This document shows positions 1 to 8,136 of a stretch of 34,407 nucleotides of DNA, piece by piece. The translations under genes and the position numbers were made by a program. Source of the stretch: Bacteroidia bacterium (lineage in GTDB: Bacteria > Bacteroidota > Bacteroidia > UKL13-3); contig JAGPCI010000003.1 of the NCBI GenBank assembly GCA_018058165.1, positions 1-34,407 of the forward strand, given 5' to 3'. Each line of letters starts with the position of its first letter. The first letter of the stretch is position 1. The notes below the pieces were generated by a model. That model saw only the letters and a program-made list of their open reading frames with translations. It had not been told where the DNA came from and searched no databases.

Positions 1-413
1 ATTATATCCATATTGCAGGCTACACCAGCATAATGAACAGGAATTATTGCTTTTGTTTTTGGTGTAATTAATGCTTCAATACAGCTTTCGTCCATTCCTG
101 GATGATCTGTGCGGCTATCGGCAAAAATAATTTTAGCACCGCGCAGCACAAATGCATTAGCGGTTGATACAAAAGTGTAAGAAGGCATAATTACTTCATC
201 ACCTGGGGCTATATTAATAAGTATGGCCGCCATTTCTAAGGCATCTGTGCATGAGGTAGTGAGCAAACATTTCTTAAAGCCATATTTTTCTTCAAAATAA
301 GTATGGCACTTTTTGGTGTATATACCATCTCCTGATATTTTACCCGATGCTACTGCATCTGTAATATAGGTGGTTTCTTTTCCTGTAAGGTAGGGTTTGT
401 TAAATGGTGTCAT
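1..413 (-). CDS. wecE: WecE/RffA-like dTDP-4-amino-4,6-dideoxygalactose transaminase (partial, C-terminus cut by window edge)
   Basis: Only the first 137 residues are present; the frame runs open off the left edge. They match the N-terminus of WecE/RffA, the PLP enzyme that converts dTDP-4-keto-6-deoxyglucose to dTDP-Fuc4N: SGKISGDG near residue 23, SCTDALEMAA near 54, GDEVIMPSYTFVSTANAFVL at 71-90 and IPVHYAGVACNMD at 124-136. The PLP lysine lies beyond the edge. The ATG at 411-413 overlaps the 3' end of the amidohydrolase gene by 14 bp, so it is the downstream member of the same operon. The family assignment is strong because the central block is nearly identical to enterobacterial WecE as I recall it; the exact sugar product is inferred. 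Confidence 0.88.
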   Translation of the reverse strand, partial: MTPFNKPYLTGKETTYITDAVASGKISGDGIYTKKCHTYFEEKYGFKKCLLTTSCTDALEMAAILINIAPGDEVIMPSYTFVSTANAFVLRGAKIIFADSRTDHPGMDESCIEALITPKTKAIIPVHYAGVACNMDI

Positions 414-1125
414 TTCTATTTAATGTATAATTTAGCCAGTTAGTTGTAAAAATGGCTTCAATTTGTTCGGTTGAAACATTTAAATTAGTTAATATATCTA
501 ATAGGTTATTGTATTGTATTGTGGGGTCAGAAAATGGAAAATCAGAACCAAAAAAAAGTTTTTCTTTGGGAGTATACTTAATTAATTTAATAAAGTCAAT
601 ATTACAACTGCTATCCATTAAATATTGTAACGAAAATGATAAATCGTAGGCAACATTCTTTAACTCTCGTAAATGAAAAAAATATTCCAACACCTTATAC
701 CCGCCTGCATGCGCTACTATAAACTTTGTATTCGGTAGTTCTTTTGCTAAATAAATTAATCCTGAAAGGCTTGGTTGGAAAACCATATCGTTGCCAAAGT
801 AAAATGCGTCATAGATAATTGGTATGTTTTGGTTCGCTTTTTTTAATGATTTAAGCAGCTCTGGATAATCATTTGATGCGATCTTCTGAATTCGACTATG
901 TATTTTGATTGCTTGAACTTGTTCTGCTAGCACCTCTTCAAGCACGTAATCATAATTGTACTTATAGTCAAATATTAAAGATTTAAAATAACCATTGTAG
1001 TTGGCTTTTTCCTTTTTATAATTCTCAACATTGTTAAAGATAATATTGGCGTTCTCATGTCGTAAAGAGTAATCTTTTAGACCATTTTCAATATGTAAAT
1101 GACAATCAAATACCTTATGAATCAT
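400..1125 (-). CDS. Amidohydrolase family (Amidohydro_2, PF04909-like) metal-dependent hydrolase
   Basis: A 241-residue protein with the TIM-barrel amidohydrolase signature: HxH at residues 9-11 (DCHLH), KIH at 74-76, a conserved histidine in IVAHAGG near 139, and the metal/catalytic aspartate in FFGSDFPFSD near 195. This pattern fits the PF04909 group, which includes hydrolases and decarboxylases of cyclic or acidic substrates. No signal peptide is seen, so it should be cytosolic. Its ATG overlaps the stop of the aminotransferase gene by 4 bp. It is shorter than typical family members (about 280-300 residues), but all metal-ligand motifs are visible. The substrate is unknown; its place beside an aminotransferase and an ATP-grasp ligase suggests it acts on an acyl or amino-acid-like decoration. 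Confidence 0.8.
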   Translation of the reverse strand: MIHKVFDCHLHIENGLKDYSLRHENANIIFNNVENYKKEKANYNGYFKSLIFDYKYNYDYVLEEVLAEQVQAIKIHSRIQKIASNDYPELLKSLKKANQNIPIIYDAFYFGNDMVFQPSLSGLIYLAKELPNTKFIVAHAGGYKVLEYFFHLRELKNVAYDLSFSLQYLMDSSCNIDFIKLIKYTPKEKLFFGSDFPFSDPTIQYNNLLDILTNLNVSTEQIEAIFTTNWLNYTLNRNDTI

Positions 1126-2243
1126 AAATTGCTTATAATTTCAGTTAATAATGTGCTTTCTTTTGTTAAACAAATTCTGATAGAATTGTCGAATTTTTTA
1201 CCGTAGTTTATTCCAGCTGTCAATAAAACACCTTGCTTTTCAAAATAATCACAAGCAATCTGTCCGTTTTCAAATTTATTATTTACATCAAATAACATAT
1301 AAAAAGTAGCATCGCTCTTTATGGGTTTATATCCTTTTCTTAATAATTCATTATAACTAGCCTCATATCGTTCTTTGTAAATTAAACTACATTTTTTTGT
1401 ATAATCAGCATAGGTATCAACATTTATATGCCTTAAAACAAAAGCAGTTAATGAATTTATACTTGTAGCAATGTGTTGATGAAGCAAATTGAAGTTTGAT
1501 ATAAAAGTTTCGTTTGCTAGAATATACCCAGAACGAAACCCGGGTATTGCTAAGCTTTTAGAGAATGAACCAATTCTTATCAAGTTATTTGAAAACAAGT
1601 TTTGATGTAGATTTGCATTTGTATTAAAGCATAAATCTTTATAAACCTCATCAAGTATTACCCAAATATCATTGTTATTGCAATAATCAATTAGTAACTC
1701 TAGTGTATGTTTGTCAAATATATAGCCAGAAGGGTTAATAGGGTTATTAATAACAATTACACGAGGTCGAATGGTACTTTTCTCAATTAATAGTTTAAAA
1801 TCACTGAACGAATAATTGTTATCAATGGGTTCCCAAAATGATGCTTTCAACCCTAAACTTTCGCAAATGTCTGTATAGCTTAACCAATAAGGTTCGATTA
1901 GTAATACACTATCACCAATGTTACAAATTGTTTTTAAAGTTAAGTATATACCATATTTAGCCCCAGGAGTTAAAATTACATTCTTGTTCGGGTTTAACAA
2001 TTCGTTTGTGCCATCAATTAAACTAATTACATTTTTTATTGTTTCTAAACCTCCTTTTGTTGGTTGATATTGAAAATTGGGATTTTTTCCGAAGTCGTTA
2101 ACTAGGTCATATATTTGAGTTGGTGGCGGAATATCTGGAGATCCCACTGCTAAGTTGTGTTTATTGTTGCCTTCTGTTAAACCCTTAGCCATTGATGCTG
2201 AAGGCTTCATTTGCTTTAATAATAGATTATAATGTTGGTTCAT
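1122..2243 (-). CDS. Class I/II (fold type I) PLP aminotransferase
   Basis: A 373-residue aspartate-aminotransferase-like enzyme. Visible landmarks are NNPINPSG at 166-173, the PLP-contacting aspartate in ILDEVYKD near 198, the Schiff-base lysine K229 in GSFSKS, and the phosphate/carboxylate arginine in GFRSGY near 237. This is the amino-acid aminotransferase type, not the sugar DegT type found elsewhere in the window, so its natural substrate is more likely a 2-oxo acid or amino acid than a nucleotide sugar. It overlaps the ATP-grasp gene by 17 bp and the amidohydrolase gene by 4 bp. The most economical reading is that it supplies or modifies an amino acid used by the adjacent ATP-grasp ligase; that is inference. 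Confidence 0.85.
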   Translation of the reverse strand: MNQHYNLLLKQMKPSASMAKGLTEGNNKHNLAVGSPDIPPPTQIYDLVNDFGKNPNFQYQPTKGGLETIKNVISLIDGTNELLNPNKNVILTPGAKYGIYLTLKTICNIGDSVLLIEPYWLSYTDICESLGLKASFWEPIDNNYSFSDFKLLIEKSTIRPRVIVINNPINPSGYIFDKHTLELLIDYCNNNDIWVILDEVYKDLCFNTNANLHQNLFSNNLIRIGSFSKSLAIPGFRSGYILANETFISNFNLLHQHIATSINSLTAFVLRHINVDTYADYTKKCSLIYKERYEASYNELLRKGYKPIKSDATFYMLFDVNNKFENGQIACDYFEKQGVLLTAGINYGKKFDNSIRICLTKESTLLTEIISNL

Positions 2244-3441
2244 AATTTATTTCTATGGTGTTGTAAATGAATTCTATGTTTGCTGAGACTTCTTCTTTTG
2301 AAATGCCTGAAACAACAACGTAACCTTGTCGACTCCTGTCGTCTTGTGCATTTTTAATAATATCACCAACTTTAAACTCTAAACCAATATCTATTACAAA
2401 ATTCAATTTTTTGCATTCCTCAACACCTTTAATCGACATAACTTGTCCTGAATCAAACTCGAAAAAGTGTAATGTTACACTACTATTATTCAGAACTCGA
2501 ATATCTGTTTCGAATTTGCTTTTATACATTGCCTGATAATAAATTTCGTATAAATTTAGACTTGTTACTTTTGGAACAATGTGCGAAGGAATAAGACTAC
2601 CACCACCTCTGCAGGCGACTTCAACTAAATAAAATGACTTTTCATTTTCACTTATAATATATTCAGCGTGTGTAATTGCTGTTATTAACCCTGTCTTTTT
2701 AATCAAACTATTATGAAATGAAAATAATTCATCTTCTAATTTTGAATTTATAGTTAGTGGGTAACTTAAATTTGAAGCGATGCCTGTTCTAAAATGTTTT
2801 TTATTACTTCCAGTAAGCGTATAATGTTCGTTGTTAAGGCAAATGCCTTCTAGGGTAATTTCTTCACCAACAATAAATTGCTCGGCAATTATTGCGCTTT
2901 CTACGCTAAATGATTTACAATTTTCATAAGCAGATTTTACTTCATTAATACTACTGTATTGATTTAATAAATGGATGCCTCTGCTTGATTGTGCGTCAAC
3001 TGGTTTAATTATAATATGATCATGTTTTTTAATAAATTCAGTTAGTTTTAATATGTCTGTAATTAATTCAAAGTCTGGATAATGTTTATTGAAATTGTCT
3101 TTGAGAAATTTTCGTGATACCCCTTTATTCGCATACCTTCTAACTATTTCTGGTTCGTTTATTTGAATATCCAGTGCTTTCGCAATTATAGAGACTGGTA
3201 ATGTGCTGACGTCTGTTTGCTCTGATGTTACCATTTCAATTTGAAACTTATTTTCATGAACAAATGTGATAATACTGTCTACATTTTTTACGTCCTCCTT
3301 AAAAAAAATATCGGCAAATTCCACACAAGGAGAATCTGGGTATGGGTCGACCAATATTATTTTATGTCCTTTGTTTTTTAAAAACTTAAACCATGGCAAT
3401 TGCCATTTTCCACCACATAAAAACAGTGTATAAATACTCAT
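2227..3441 (-). CDS. ATP-grasp ligase (carboxylate-amine ligase type)
   Basis: A 404-residue protein with a Rossmann-like pre-ATP-grasp N-terminus (LFLCGGKWQLPW near residue 6, VDPYPDSP near 31) followed by an ATP-grasp core: IIIKPVDAQSSRG at 143-155 with K146, the EQFIVGEEITLEG nucleotide-binding stretch near 187-199, and the Mg-binding VEVACRGGGS near 273-282. The E-x-x-x-R-x-GG form is typical of ligases that join a carboxylate to an amine through an acyl-phosphate, including L-amino-acid ligases and PurK/biotin-carboxylase relatives. It overlaps the methyltransferase gene by 4 bp. In this locus it could attach an amino acid to an amino sugar or uronic acid by an amide bond; neither substrate can be read from sequence. 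Confidence 0.85.
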   Translation of the reverse strand: MSIYTLFLCGGKWQLPWFKFLKNKGHKIILVDPYPDSPCVEFADIFFKEDVKNVDSIITFVHENKFQIEMVTSEQTDVSTLPVSIIAKALDIQINEPEIVRRYANKGVSRKFLKDNFNKHYPDFELITDILKLTEFIKKHDHIIIKPVDAQSSRGIHLLNQYSSINEVKSAYENCKSFSVESAIIAEQFIVGEEITLEGICLNNEHYTLTGSNKKHFRTGIASNLSYPLTINSKLEDELFSFHNSLIKKTGLITAITHAEYIISENEKSFYLVEVACRGGGSLIPSHIVPKVTSLNLYEIYYQAMYKSKFETDIRVLNNSSVTLHFFEFDSGQVMSIKGVEECKKLNFVIDIGLEFKVGDIIKNAQDDRSRQGYVVVSGISKEEVSANIEFIYNTIEINYEPTL

Positions 3442-4085
3442 TGATAAATTAATTTAGTTCTGTCAATTGTTTTATCTCTTCTAACATAAACAGTAAACTC
3501 AAATGGCATATAATCATTTCTAAGTATTACATTATTTGAATATTTGTAACACAATTCTAGAATCTTTTGAGGGCTTGAGTTGTGATTGTTTAAGGTTTTA
3601 TACTCAACTTTATCTGACAAAAAGTTTATTGCAAAACCTTTGGTCGAAAAACTTGCAATCTTTTCGATACATTTTTCAGTAAATTCAATTTCATCAGAAA
3701 ATTCCAATTTATGGTTGAATACTCCCGATGAGAAAGTGAAGTCAAACTGTTGGTCAAATGGTTCGTTTAAAATATCGCCTATCCAAAAATGTGCATTAGG
3801 ATATCGTTTTTTACCTATCGTAACTAACTCATTATTGATATCAATACCTGTATAATTAATACTTGACACACCATTTGAGCTTAAGAATCCATAGAGATCG
3901 CCAAATCCACAGCCAAAATCACAAATTTTTGACCCAGAAAGCTCATCTTTCCATTCTTTTATTAAGTATTCGAATCTTAACGAATTATTATTTCTCGTCC
4001 AGCCTAACGATTCTTCTGAACTACCAAACTTTTCGAGCCGTTCGTTATATCGATTAATAGTATTATCTATATCTCTTTTATCCAT
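3438..4085 (-). CDS. Class I SAM-dependent methyltransferase
   Basis: A 215-residue Rossmann methyltransferase. Motif I is ICDFGCGFGDL at 54-64, the acidic residue ending strand beta2 is D82 in YTGIDIN, and a GDIL motif lies near 103. No membrane segment or signal peptide is seen. The gene overlaps the upstream GT2 by 8 bp and the downstream ATP-grasp gene by 4 bp. In a polysaccharide operon it most likely methylates a sugar hydroxyl, an amino group or the amino-acid decoration made by its neighbours. The catalytic class is sure; the acceptor is not known. Confidence 0.85.
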   Translation of the reverse strand: MDKRDIDNTINRYNERLEKFGSSEESLGWTRNNNSLRFEYLIKEWKDELSGSKICDFGCGFGDLYGFLSSNGVSSINYTGIDINNELVTIGKKRYPNAHFWIGDILNEPFDQQFDFTFSSGVFNHKLEFSDEIEFTEKCIEKIASFSTKGFAINFLSDKVEYKTLNNHNSSPQKILELCYKYSNNVILRNDYMPFEFTVYVRRDKTIDRTKLIYQ

Positions 4086-5007
4086 TTATGTTGATTTTAT
4101 TTTCAATAATATGATTCGGGCGTGCTTTTATTTCATCAATCATCTCTCTCATATATTCGCCTATTATACCTAGCACAATTAAAATTACGCTACCAATAAA
4201 TAAAATGGAAACTATTAATGACGAGTAGCCTAATGGAACATTATAAAATAACTTTAAGTAAATAAAATACATTCCAATTATTATCGCAAATAAAGACGAT
4301 AATAGGCCAATATATGTTCCTGTAGAGAGTAGTTTTGTTGAGCTGCTAAGTATCCCAAGCCGGGCTAGTTTTAGTTGTTTTTTTAAGGTGTAATTTGATT
4401 TGCCGTTTTTTCTGGCTTGGTGTTCCACTTCGATTATGCTATGCTCAAATCCCAACCAATTAAATATTCCAGCCAAGTATCTTTTTTTTTCGGGTAATTC
4501 AAAAAATGCCCGCTTAACATTTGTAGTGAAAATCCTATAAGTGCCTATTCCTGCGTTGTGTTTATAACCAGATAGTTTTTCTAATATATAATTTATAACG
4601 AATGACGCTAGAACCTTTGTTGTTTTATCTTTTCTGTTTGCTCTTAATGCATAAACAATTTGAACTTCTTTCTGAAGTAGATGTTCATACATACGGGGGA
4701 TGTTTTCAGGCTCGTCTTGTTGGTCACAATCTAAGAGTACAACATAGTCCCCACTTGCGTATTCAATTCCTGCTGTTAATGCACTATGTTGCCCAAAATT
4801 TCGAATAAACCTTATTCCTTTAATTTTGGGATTTTCTGCACACAAATCTTTAATGACTTCCCATGAGTTATCCTGACTTCTATCATCGACCAAAATAATT
4901 TCGTAGTCTGTAAAGCAAGTTTCAACACTCTGGATAATCCTTGTTGTTAAAACCCTTAATGGTTTGCCTTCATTATAAACTGCACTTACAACACTTACTT
5001 TTTTCAT
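4078..5007 (-). CDS. GT2 glycosyltransferase, GtrB/DPM1-like with two C-terminal membrane helices
   Basis: A 309-residue protein. The GT-A domain has ILVDDRSQDNS with the nucleotide-binding DD at 41-42, and the metal-binding acidic motif LLDCDQQDEPE near 92-101. Two hydrophobic helices follow at about 229-251 and 262-285, ending in GIIGEYMREM and a basic tail. This is the architecture of polyprenyl-phosphate sugar transferases (GtrB, ArnC, DPM1-like), which put one sugar onto undecaprenyl phosphate for later transfer outside the cell. It overlaps RraA by 4 bp. A second protein of the same architecture is encoded at 24649-25575. Direct transfer to a lipid-linked oligosaccharide is the alternative role. 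Confidence 0.87.
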   Translation of the reverse strand: MKKVSVVSAVYNEGKPLRVLTTRIIQSVETCFTDYEIILVDDRSQDNSWEVIKDLCAENPKIKGIRFIRNFGQHSALTAGIEYASGDYVVLLDCDQQDEPENIPRMYEHLLQKEVQIVYALRANRKDKTTKVLASFVINYILEKLSGYKHNAGIGTYRIFTTNVKRAFFELPEKKRYLAGIFNWLGFEHSIIEVEHQARKNGKSNYTLKKQLKLARLGILSSSTKLLSTGTYIGLLSSLFAIIIGMYFIYLKLFYNVPLGYSSLIVSILFIGSVILIVLGIIGEYMREMIDEIKARPNHIIENKINING

Positions 5008-5708
5008 TTTTTGAATGAAATTAACTTTACTTTATCCTTTAATATGTCGGGTAGCACCTCAGGGTTTGTTAAATATTTTTTCTGACAAACAGTGTCATAT
5101 GTAGACCATTTTAGCGTATTAATACAAAAACTCCATATATCTTCCTGTAGTTCAATTAGCTCAAGTCGGTTAAAAGTGTCTTCTGAAACTAAGTCTTTCT
5201 TTATTAACGTGCATCCACTGTCATCACAAACAATAATTCCGCCATTTATATGGCGTTTTCTTTTTTCAACTTCTTCGATTATTTCATTACTAGGCGCAAT
5301 ATCTCTATTGTAACATCCTAAAGGAGAATATCCTGTGCACCATATTGGAAACGAGTATTTTTTAATATCAGGAATATCTCTCATTTTTCCTTGAACTACT
5401 ATTCCTTTTACTTTTTTGTATAACAACAAGTACTTGCTTACTAAGTCTCCAAATATTGCCTTGTCTCCACAATTAAATGTATCAACATAAAGCAAGCAGT
5501 TTTCTGGCAACTCCTGAATTTGATCATGTAGAGGCCAATTAGACTCGTCATGAGCATAAACATAGTGAGCTCTTCCAACAACATGCCTTCCCGTATTGAC
5601 TGGTTGTAAATTATTAAGCACACCTGTTTTATCTAGAGCGTCAGCAACTTCTGTACTGCTTATTCTGTTTGATTCTATAAGCTCGATACATTTTTCTGTT
5701 ATATTCAT
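5004..5708 (-). CDS. RraA-family protein (4-hydroxy-4-methyl-2-oxoglutarate aldolase / oxaloacetate decarboxylase-like)
   Basis: A 234-residue protein with the RraA/HMG-aldolase fold signature: SSTEVADALDKTG near 17-29, GDLVSKYLLLYKKVKGIVV at 87-105, the active-site R110-D111 pair in GKMRDIPD, FPIWCTGYSP near 120-129, and the acidic CDDSG turn near 161. In characterised relatives this scaffold performs divalent-metal-dependent retro-aldol or decarboxylation chemistry on pyruvate-derived acids. Enzymatic members retain the G...RD arrangement seen here, favouring an enzyme over a pure RNase E-inhibitor homologue. It sits 4 bp downstream of the amidotransferase gene and overlaps the GT2 by 4 bp. 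RraA proteins are uncommon in capsule clusters. Either making or cleaving a branched hydroxy-acid is possible. Confidence 0.78.
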   Translation of the reverse strand: MNITEKCIELIESNRISSTEVADALDKTGVLNNLQPVNTGRHVVGRAHYVYAHDESNWPLHDQIQELPENCLLYVDTFNCGDKAIFGDLVSKYLLLYKKVKGIVVQGKMRDIPDIKKYSFPIWCTGYSPLGCYNRDIAPSNEIIEEVEKRKRHINGGIIVCDDSGCTLIKKDLVSEDTFNRLELIELQEDIWSFCINTLKWSTYDTVCQKKYLTNPEVLPDILKDKVKLISFKK

Positions 5709-5712
5709 ATTT

Positions 5713-7608
5713 TTACTTATTTAATTGATTAACTAATTCTTCTTGCTTAATATATCTTTCATGCCAAATTTCTAAACTGTAAATGGTTAATATACGTTGA
5801 TATATGCTAGCCCGGCTAATATAGCTTATGGCTTGCGGGTTATTAAGACTATTAAACAATGTTTCAACATACTGTTGTTTTATAAATTTTGTATAAAAAA
5901 CATTTGGTTTTAATAGGTAGTTTTTTATTTCATTTAAATTTTGTTCGCCAAGCCATGTATCCAAAGGTATGGTAAATCCCTTTTTAGGTAATTCACTTAG
6001 TTTTTTTGGGTAAACCATGCTATGCAAATAACGCAAAATAATTTTAGTAATTTTACGGTTAGACTTATAGTGGTATGGGATGCCTAATGAAAACTTGGTT
6101 AGATCTTCGTCAAGCATGGGTACCCTAAACTCTAAACTATTATACATGCTCATCATATCACTTTTTTTAAGGTAATCGCTTTGCATGCGTTTTACAAAGT
6201 AATTGCGTACAATTTTTTCTTTGGCAGTTAAATTATTTGGTGGTGGTTTAACCAAACTCATGGGGTTATAAGTAAATGGGTTTTCGGCATACATAGCAAT
6301 ATCAGGCGGAAACCACGACTCCCAATAAAACAGTAATTCTTCAGTGTTTTTACAACTTAATAAACCATTAAGTTTTTTTAGCTCTCGTTTACGTGAACCA
6401 CTTGTAAATTGAGTGGCCACTTTTATAAGAGGGGTAATAAATACACCTAACCTAAGGTTAATAACTTTTGCAAGTATGGGTAAATATCTGTGGCCTAAAT
6501 ATCCGTTATGAATCTCATCGCCACTATCACCACCTATAAGTACTTTACTATGTAATGCCGCTGCTTTGGTTAAAAAATAAAATGGAATAAGTGATGAGTC
6601 TGAGTAGGGTTGGTCAAAATGTAACAATAGCTTATTTAGTAAATCTAACTTATTGGTTACATCTGTTTTTTCTAATTGATGCGGAGCTCCTATATGTTGT
6701 GCATGTGCAGCAGCAGCGTCACTCTCATCATAATCTTTATCATCAAATGATATGGTAATGCCAGTGGTGTTGTTATTAGAAAACTTATTTGCGTAAGCAT
6801 ATACCAACGAAGAATCTATACCGCCACTTAGCGCAACATTTACTTTTACATCGGCTACTAAGTTTCGTTTGGTGGCCTGTTGTAGCAATGTTTCAGTCTG
6901 CTGTATTGCATCTATTTTAGTGATGTTTTTTTGGGTAAACTCATATACTAAAATTGGGTGTGCGGTGAGTTGTGCATTTTTAAAGTGGTAGGTATAAGCA
7001 ATGCCGGGAGTAAGCGCGCTAATGTTTTTAAATGCAGTATTTGGTTCAGCACAATACCCAAGGTGTATGTATTCTTTTATGCTGTTTTCATTTACTTCAA
7101 TTGGGCTGTTTATTAATGGTAGTATGGCTTTTATTTCGCTAGCAAATATTATGGCATTATCTGTTTGGTGATAATAAAATGGTTTAACACCAGCAGGGTC
7201 TCTTAGCAATACACAAATAGGATCTGTTTCGTTTCGCAAATCCATTATTGCTATTGCGTATATTCCTCTAATTTTATAAAAAAAATCTATGCCATGTTTT
7301 TCGTAGCCTTTAATTAGTACTTCGGTATCAGACTTTGTTTGTAGGCTAAGTCCTTCTGAAATCTCAGTATAGTTATAAATCTCGCCATTAAAAATAATTG
7401 CAAGTTTATTATTATTAAAAACCAAAGGTTGGTTAGCACCAGTACTTAAATCAATAATACTTAACCTGCGGTGACCAAATGAAACATATTCATTATGAAA
7501 TACGCCAAAACCATCTGGTCCTCTGTGCAGCATAGTATTAAGCGCATCAAGAAACTGTTCTTTATTTGTTTGATTATTGGTGGATATATATCCTAAAATT
7601 CCGCACAT
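5713..7608 (-). CDS. Asparagine synthase (glutamine-hydrolysing)-like amidotransferase
   Basis: A 631-residue AsnB-type enzyme. The start is certain because the N-terminal nucleophile must be Cys2 (MCGILGY). The glutaminase domain shows RGPDGFG near 29-35, GHRRLSIIDLS near 45-55 and FNGEIYNY near 73-80. The synthetase domain carries the PP-loop SGGIDSS at 261-267. Free-standing AsnB proteins of this length in polysaccharide loci, such as WbpS in Pseudomonas O6-type clusters, amidate hexuronic acids. The WbpO/WbpP pair at the other end of this window would provide the UDP-HexNAcA substrate, so uronamide formation is the favoured role; housekeeping asparagine synthesis cannot be excluded. It follows the acetyltransferase gene after 3 bp. 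Confidence 0.88.
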   Translation of the reverse strand: MCGILGYISTNNQTNKEQFLDALNTMLHRGPDGFGVFHNEYVSFGHRRLSIIDLSTGANQPLVFNNNKLAIIFNGEIYNYTEISEGLSLQTKSDTEVLIKGYEKHGIDFFYKIRGIYAIAIMDLRNETDPICVLLRDPAGVKPFYYHQTDNAIIFASEIKAILPLINSPIEVNENSIKEYIHLGYCAEPNTAFKNISALTPGIAYTYHFKNAQLTAHPILVYEFTQKNITKIDAIQQTETLLQQATKRNLVADVKVNVALSGGIDSSLVYAYANKFSNNNTTGITISFDDKDYDESDAAAAHAQHIGAPHQLEKTDVTNKLDLLNKLLLHFDQPYSDSSLIPFYFLTKAAALHSKVLIGGDSGDEIHNGYLGHRYLPILAKVINLRLGVFITPLIKVATQFTSGSRKRELKKLNGLLSCKNTEELLFYWESWFPPDIAMYAENPFTYNPMSLVKPPPNNLTAKEKIVRNYFVKRMQSDYLKKSDMMSMYNSLEFRVPMLDEDLTKFSLGIPYHYKSNRKITKIILRYLHSMVYPKKLSELPKKGFTIPLDTWLGEQNLNEIKNYLLKPNVFYTKFIKQQYVETLFNSLNNPQAISYISRASIYQRILTIYSLEIWHERYIKQEELVNQLNK

Positions 7609-7611
7609 AGT

Positions 7612-8136
7612 TTAACTAAAATGTTTTTTAATTTCGGCTTTATTTGTAGCTAATAGCACATTATCTGGATATTTTCCTTTAACACTACAACCAGCAGCTA
7701 CAAGAGTTGATTTGCCAATAATTGTTCCTCCTGCAACATTAACATTTGCTGCCAACCAACTTCCATCGCCTATAAAAATTTCCTCATCATCAAAGTTAAC
7801 TTCATCATAAAAATTACCATTGTTTAATTTATGGCTTCCACTCGCAATTACGCATCCAGGCCCAAATGAAACTTTGTCTCCAATGGTTATTTTTACGCCA
7901 GCACAAATCCAACAACTAAATGCAATATACACTTGATTACCAATATTTATTTTTGATGGGTTGTAAAAAACTAAATTTCTGCCCAGAGTTAAACCTTTGC
8001 CACAAGTTGCAAAAAAGGGGCTACATAATTTACCTCTTAATTTCATAAATACCACATTGTCGGGTAGCCAATTGGTAAATAATAAAATAAAATGTAATGG
8101 CCAATCGTACCTAATTAATCGATATTTATTGCTCAT
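7612..8136 (-). CDS. Left-handed beta-helix (hexapeptide) acyltransferase, WcaF/CysE-like
   Basis: A 174-residue acyltransferase. The ATG at 8134-8136 (MSNKYRLIRYDWPLHF) is chosen over a TTG 24 bases upstream because it aligns better with WcaF-type proteins, which begin with a short helical region containing a WLP...MKLRG motif. Hexapeptide turns run through the middle: INIGNQVYI, ITIGDKVSFG, IFIGDGSWL, TIIGKSTLV. The C-terminal turn VAAGCSVKGKYPDNVLLA is a variant of the usual VPAK ending. It overlaps the GT4 gene by 11 bp. Expected role: acetyl-CoA-dependent O-acetylation of a sugar in the repeat unit; the acceptor is unknown. Confidence 0.82.
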   Translation of the reverse strand: MSNKYRLIRYDWPLHFILLFTNWLPDNVVFMKLRGKLCSPFFATCGKGLTLGRNLVFYNPSKINIGNQVYIAFSCWICAGVKITIGDKVSFGPGCVIASGSHKLNNGNFYDEVNFDDEEIFIGDGSWLAANVNVAGGTIIGKSTLVAAGCSVKGKYPDNVLLATNKAEIKKHFS

